64,000 nt of DNA from JANPLD01 sp964445765. Its GTDB lineage: Bacteria; Pseudomonadota; Alphaproteobacteria; Rickettsiales; UBA8987. Of this stretch, positions 60,814-64,000 are shown one piece after another. Position 1 is the first letter of the stretch; each line of letters starts with the position of its first letter. Made by a program: the position numbers and the translations under genes. The DNA lies in NCBI GenBank assembly GCA_964445765.1, contig CAYULD010000003.1, forward strand, positions 124,001 through 188,000. The letters are read 5' to 3'. The notes under the pieces were generated by a model. That model worked only from the letters and a program-made list of their open reading frames with translations. It made no database searches and was not told the origin of the DNA.

Positions 60814-61365
60814 TTAAAATTTTGATGTTTTCTTAATTTTTTCAACTTTTTTAACTATCATATCTCGCTTCATTTTTGAGATATAATCAACGAAAACTAT
60901 ACCATTTAGGTGGTCAATTTCGTGTTGAATACAAACAGAGGCTAGGCCTTCAAAATCTTGAGTTCTCTCTCTGCCATCAGCATCAAGATATTTAACGATA
61001 ACTTTTTTAGGCCTTTCAATTTCTGCAAATTGAGTTGGGAAAGATAAACAACCTTCTTCAAAAACAAATTTCTCTTCTGATGAATAAATTATTTCAGGGT
61101 TAATTAAAAAGATTGGATCAGGCGTTGCATCAGGGTTGTGAGTGCCATCATATCTCAGTGAGCCTTGCGCAATATCCATTGCAATAATTCTTTTATGAAC
61201 CCCAACTTGAACGGCAGCCAAACCAAGCCCATAATGCTTATACATTGTTTCAAGCATATCTTCAAGAAATACGCGAAGATTATCATTAATTTCTTCGGGT
61301 TTAACTTCCTCAGAAACCTTTTTTAATCTTGGATCTGGTGCAATAACTAAAGGTAAAACGGCCAT
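60814..61365 (-). CDS. def: Peptide deformylase
   Basis: Removes the formyl group from nascent N-termini. It has 183 residues from the ATG at 61365; an ATG at 61425 would add 20 residues with no family match. The three motifs are GLGLAAVQVGV, EEGCLSFP with the metal-binding Cys, and QHEIDHLNG with HExxH. In most bacteria def pairs with fmt, which is not seen here; it is upstream of miaB. Confidence 0.96.
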   Translation of the reverse strand: MAVLPLVIAPDPRLKKVSEEVKPEEINDNLRVFLEDMLETMYKHYGLGLAAVQVGVHKRIIAMDIAQGSLRYDGTHNPDATPDPIFLINPEIIYSSEEKFVFEEGCLSFPTQFAEIERPKKVIVKYLDADGRERTQDFEGLASVCIQHEIDHLNGIVFVDYISKMKRDMIVKKVEKIKKTSKF

Positions 61366-61465
61366 ATTTGAGTTATATAATATTTTATAAATTTTAATAA
61401 TAAAAAATGCCCAATCTTTATGCAAAAGGCAGAGTTAAAATACAAGAGGTAACTGCGAGATTTTT

Positions 61466-61531
61466 GTCATTCTGAGCATAGCGAAGAATCTAAAAAAGCT
61501 AATTTAGATCTTTCACTTCGTTCAAGATGAC
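61466..61531. repeat. Dispersed palindromic repeat, family A, copy 6
   Basis: It starts GTCATTCTGAGCATAGCGAA and ends TTCACTTCGTTCAAGATGAC, closely matching copy 1 at 7150 with a longer loop. It lies between def and the gatB 3' end. Confidence 0.8.
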
Positions 61532-61601
61532 ACTAATTTTATTACCTGTAAATTGCAACCTGCACTATCCCTATTAAGATGGGGATAAAACTTAAAACCT
61601 G

Positions 61602-63068
61602 CTATTTCAACTTATCTTTTAGTAAATCATTAACACCTTTTGGGTTTGCTTTGCCTTGAGTTAATTTCATAACTTGACCAACTAAAAAGCCGAATAATTT
61701 ATCTTTTCCAGATTTATATTCTGCAACCTCATTAGGAAATTTAGAGATAACTTCATCAATCGCTTTTTCAATAGCACCACTATCACTAACTTGTTTTAAG
61801 CCTTTTTCTTCAACAATTTGCAGGGCTTTTTTATTAGAAGAAATCATTTCATCAAGCACATCTTTTGCAATTTTGCCAGAGATTGTGCCATCTTTAATAA
61901 GATTCACAAGTTCCGCAAGGTTTTCAGAGGTAACGGGGCAGTTTGAAATTTCCAAGCCAAGTTTGTTGAGCCTACCGAATAACTCCGCAGTTAGCCAAGA
62001 AACTGAAAGTTTAGCATCTTGAGTTTTATTAAATAAATTATCAAAATATTCTGCTATTTCTTTTTCAGCGGTTAAAACGCCAGCATCATATTCACTAAGC
62101 CCTAACTGGTTGATATATCTATTTTTCTTATCTTCTGGCAGTTCAGGCAGGCTTTGCTTTATTTTAGTAATTTCAGAATCTTCAATTTTTAGCGGGTATA
62201 AATCAGGGTCAGGAAAATATCTGTAATCGTGAGCATCTTCCTTAGTTCTCATCACCCTTGTTGAGCCTGTATTTGTATCAAATAGGCGAGTTGCTTGTTC
62301 AACCACGCCACCATTTTCAATTAAATCAATTTGCCTTTGCACTTCAAAATTAATTGCTTGGATAATAAATCTGATAGAGTTTAGATTTTTTATTTCATTT
62401 CTAGTGCCGAATTTTGATTCACCATATTTACGAACTGAAACATTGGCATCACAGCGAAGCGATCCCTTTTCCATATCTCCATCGCAAGAGCCAACATATC
62501 TGAGGATTTGACGAAGATTTTTAATATATTCCCCAGCTTCTTCTGCGGAGCGTAAATCAGGGTAGGTAACAATTTCCATCAGGCCAACGCCAGAGCGGTT
62601 TAGATCAATAAAACTTTCAGTGGGAGATTGATCGTGAATAGATTTTCCAGCGTCTTGCTCAATGTGAATTCTTTCTACTCTAATTTTCTTTCTGCCGTAA
62701 GGCATATCAATAGAGATTTCACCTTCTGAAACTATTGGCCTTCTAAATTGGCTAATTTGGTAGCCTTGCGGTAAATCTGCGTAAAAATAATTTTTTCTAT
62801 CAAAAACGCTTAAATTATTAATATTCGCCTTTATCGCAAGCCCTGTTTTAATTGCTTGATTAACACAATAAGGGTTAAGAACTGGCAACATTCCGGGCAT
62901 TGCAGCATCAACAAATGATACATTAGTATTAGGCTCAGCCCCAAATTCCGCCACTGACGACGAAAATAGTTTTGTATTAGACTTAATTTGAGCGTGAACC
63001 TCAAGACCAATAACAACTTCCCAAAGACCAGTTTTGCCCTGAATTAAATTTTCTTTTGATTCTACCAT
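61602..63068 (-). CDS. gatB: Aspartyl/glutamyl-tRNA amidotransferase subunit B
   Basis: tRNA-binding kinase subunit of GatCAB, which converts Glu-tRNA-Gln and Asp-tRNA-Asn. It has 488 residues. EVVIGLEVHAQIKSNTKLFSSS, DLPQGYQISQ, DLNRSGVGLMEIVTYPDLRS and the C-terminal YqeY-like domain (KGVNDLLKDKLK) are present. gatA and gatC are not in the window; in many alphaproteobacteria they lie elsewhere or in a separate unit. Confidence 0.96.
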   Translation of the reverse strand: MVESKENLIQGKTGLWEVVIGLEVHAQIKSNTKLFSSSVAEFGAEPNTNVSFVDAAMPGMLPVLNPYCVNQAIKTGLAIKANINNLSVFDRKNYFYADLPQGYQISQFRRPIVSEGEISIDMPYGRKKIRVERIHIEQDAGKSIHDQSPTESFIDLNRSGVGLMEIVTYPDLRSAEEAGEYIKNLRQILRYVGSCDGDMEKGSLRCDANVSVRKYGESKFGTRNEIKNLNSIRFIIQAINFEVQRQIDLIENGGVVEQATRLFDTNTGSTRVMRTKEDAHDYRYFPDPDLYPLKIEDSEITKIKQSLPELPEDKKNRYINQLGLSEYDAGVLTAEKEIAEYFDNLFNKTQDAKLSVSWLTAELFGRLNKLGLEISNCPVTSENLAELVNLIKDGTISGKIAKDVLDEMISSNKKALQIVEEKGLKQVSDSGAIEKAIDEVISKFPNEVAEYKSGKDKLFGFLVGQVMKLTQGKANPKGVNDLLKDKLK

Positions 63069-63145
63069 TTATAAAATTTTTTTGAAAATTTTATTACAGC
63101 ATCAATATTATTAAATCAAGAGGCTTAAATGTTAACTCTCCGGGA

Positions 63146-63300
63146 GTGTTCACTATCCATAGGTATATCTGTTATTACCCGAATTTTTATAAAGATCCAA
63201 TCTTTAGAAAAATTATAGGGTAATCTAAATCAATAGGTTAATGGATCGCCCTATAGTTGCTTCGCAACTCGGGCGATGACAATCTATGTATAGTGAACAC
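63146..63300. mobile_element. MITE-like element with GTGTTCACTAT ends
   Basis: The left GTGTTCACTATCCATAG (63146-63162) and the reverse complement of the right end GTGTTCACTATACATAG (63284-63300) differ at one base. Inside lie a family F hairpin (63174-63224, ATTACCCGAATTTTTA and AGAAAAATTATAGGGTAAT) and a GATCGCCC…GGGCGATGAC hairpin with GTTGCTTCGCAAC. CTCC stands beside each end (63138-63141, 63301-63304), a possible duplication, though four extra bases are on the left. It has no coding capacity. Confidence 0.65.
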
Positions 63301-63312
63301 CTCCAAATCTCC

Positions 63313-63921
63313 CTAAACTCTAGGCATAGTTTTTTGAAGGCTATCTCTTAAAGAAAATTTATTATACCATTCTGCAAGTTTTTTGTGCTTTTCCTGCCAG
63401 TTATAATTGGTAAGTCTAAAGGATATGTAACCTAAAGCAGAAGCGGTTGAAATTTCAGCTAGAGTGAAAAGTTGCTCAATATGAAAAGTTTTACAGATTC
63501 TATCAAGCATATCAAAGCCCCTATCTAAAATCTCGTAATGTTTGTTTAGGGTTGCTTTATCTTGCTTCTCAGAGGGTTTTAGATTTTCAAAATATATTTT
63601 AATTGCTGATTCAACCATTCCATCAGTTAAAGCTTCTGTTCTTAAAACCTCAATTCTATAAGAAATTTGAGATGGTATTAGTTTAGGGTTATCATTCAAA
63701 CCATCAATATATTCACAAATTACGGGGCTATCATAAATTGAATGGCCATTTTCTAAAACTAATGTTGGCACTTGCCCTAATGGATTTGCCTCAATAAGCT
63801 CTTTAGGTTTGTTGGATAAATCTACTGGAATAATTTTTATTTTTTCAGCAAGACCCTTTTCAATAGCCATAATCAAGGCTTTTCTTGCAAAAGGGGAGCG
63901 GTTTGTTATATATAATTTCAT
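63313..63921 (-). CDS. Glutathione S-transferase family protein
   Basis: 202 residues. The thioredoxin-like N-terminal domain starts MKLYITNRSPFARKALIMAIEKGL, with the Ser/Tyr region, NPLGQVPTLVLENGHSIYDSPVICEYIDG with the cis-Pro and glutathione-contact Asp-Ser. The helical C-terminal domain (about 85-202) is full length. The substrate is unknown. Cells have glutathione available from gshA here. Nothing further is seen between this gene and the window end. Confidence 0.88.
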   Translation of the reverse strand: MKLYITNRSPFARKALIMAIEKGLAEKIKIIPVDLSNKPKELIEANPLGQVPTLVLENGHSIYDSPVICEYIDGLNDNPKLIPSQISYRIEVLRTEALTDGMVESAIKIYFENLKPSEKQDKATLNKHYEILDRGFDMLDRICKTFHIEQLFTLAEISTASALGYISFRLTNYNWQEKHKKLAEWYNKFSLRDSLQKTMPRV

Positions 63922-64000
63922 AAAATCTTTTTGTATTTGCTGTTAGAAAATATAATTAGTAATCTTAATTGCAAGTGACAAGTTGTGAATGTAGGAACTA

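Overview
The window is AT-rich chromosomal DNA from an alphaproteobacterium. Markers are an RpoH-type sigma factor beside a 51-residue SDHAF4/DUF1674 gene, an NtrX-like regulator, SecB, PrtD/PrsE-type type I secretion genes, and the transglutaminase/ATP-grasp/alpha-E peptide-ligase set. Low G+C, a GatB-type amidotransferase, bioC-bioD and many short palindromic repeats suggest a lineage near Rickettsiales or Holosporales, but I cannot name it. It is not a minimal obligate parasite: it has flagellar (fliI, csrA), pilin, O-antigen rhamnose, lysine, proline, glutathione, purine and biotin genes. I see one tRNA (Leu, GAG) and no rRNA or CRISPR.

Layout. 1-13.7 kb: acyl-CoA dehydrogenase (cut by the window edge), a 271-bp MITE-like element, csrA-fliI, a periplasmic glutathione peroxidase, a methyltransferase, a gamma-carbonic anhydrase-like protein, a GT4 glycosyltransferase, ygfZ-proB-gshA-membrane hydrolase, lipB, pncC, dapD and a CarF/PEDS1-type lipid desaturase. 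13.7-22.3 kb: argS, a SPOR protein, a secB-ABC-small membrane protein-HlyD secretion operon, and an AmpG-like permease. 22.3-27.7 kb: an accessory island with a holin-like pair, a P1-type lysozyme, a small phage-like protein, an XRE regulator with two palindromic operators, and two large orphan proteins set among composite repeats. 27.7-46 kb: dapB, CCA transferase, a prepilin, the 1,111-residue transglutaminase/DUF2126 protein, membrane and orphan proteins, rpe, SDHAF4, rpoH, tRNA-Leu, an ArsC-type reductase, purH, an ATP-grasp/alpha-E pair interrupted by a toxin-antitoxin module, and an NtrX-like regulator. 46-64 kb: yciI-bioC-bioD-RDD-purB-holC, a dTDP-rhamnose cluster, carA, a UvrD/PcrA helicase, miaB, def, gatB and a glutathione S-transferase.

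Most notable observations. An 18-bp palindrome, ATCTGCA-N4-TGCAGAT, occurs four times as two pairs. Each pair has the same 67-bp spacing: one lies before the XRE regulator of the lysis island, the other before the NtrX-like gene 21 kb away. This looks like a small dedicated regulon linking the two. Short palindromic repeats are everywhere between genes, and two have entered coding sequence in frame: a 96-bp element in the UvrD-family helicase and an ~83-bp G/C-tract segment in a glycosyltransferase.

All family names come from reading motifs by eye; no database search was run. Exact starts were adjusted where a TTG/GTG or upstream readthrough start looked less likely than a nearby ATG.
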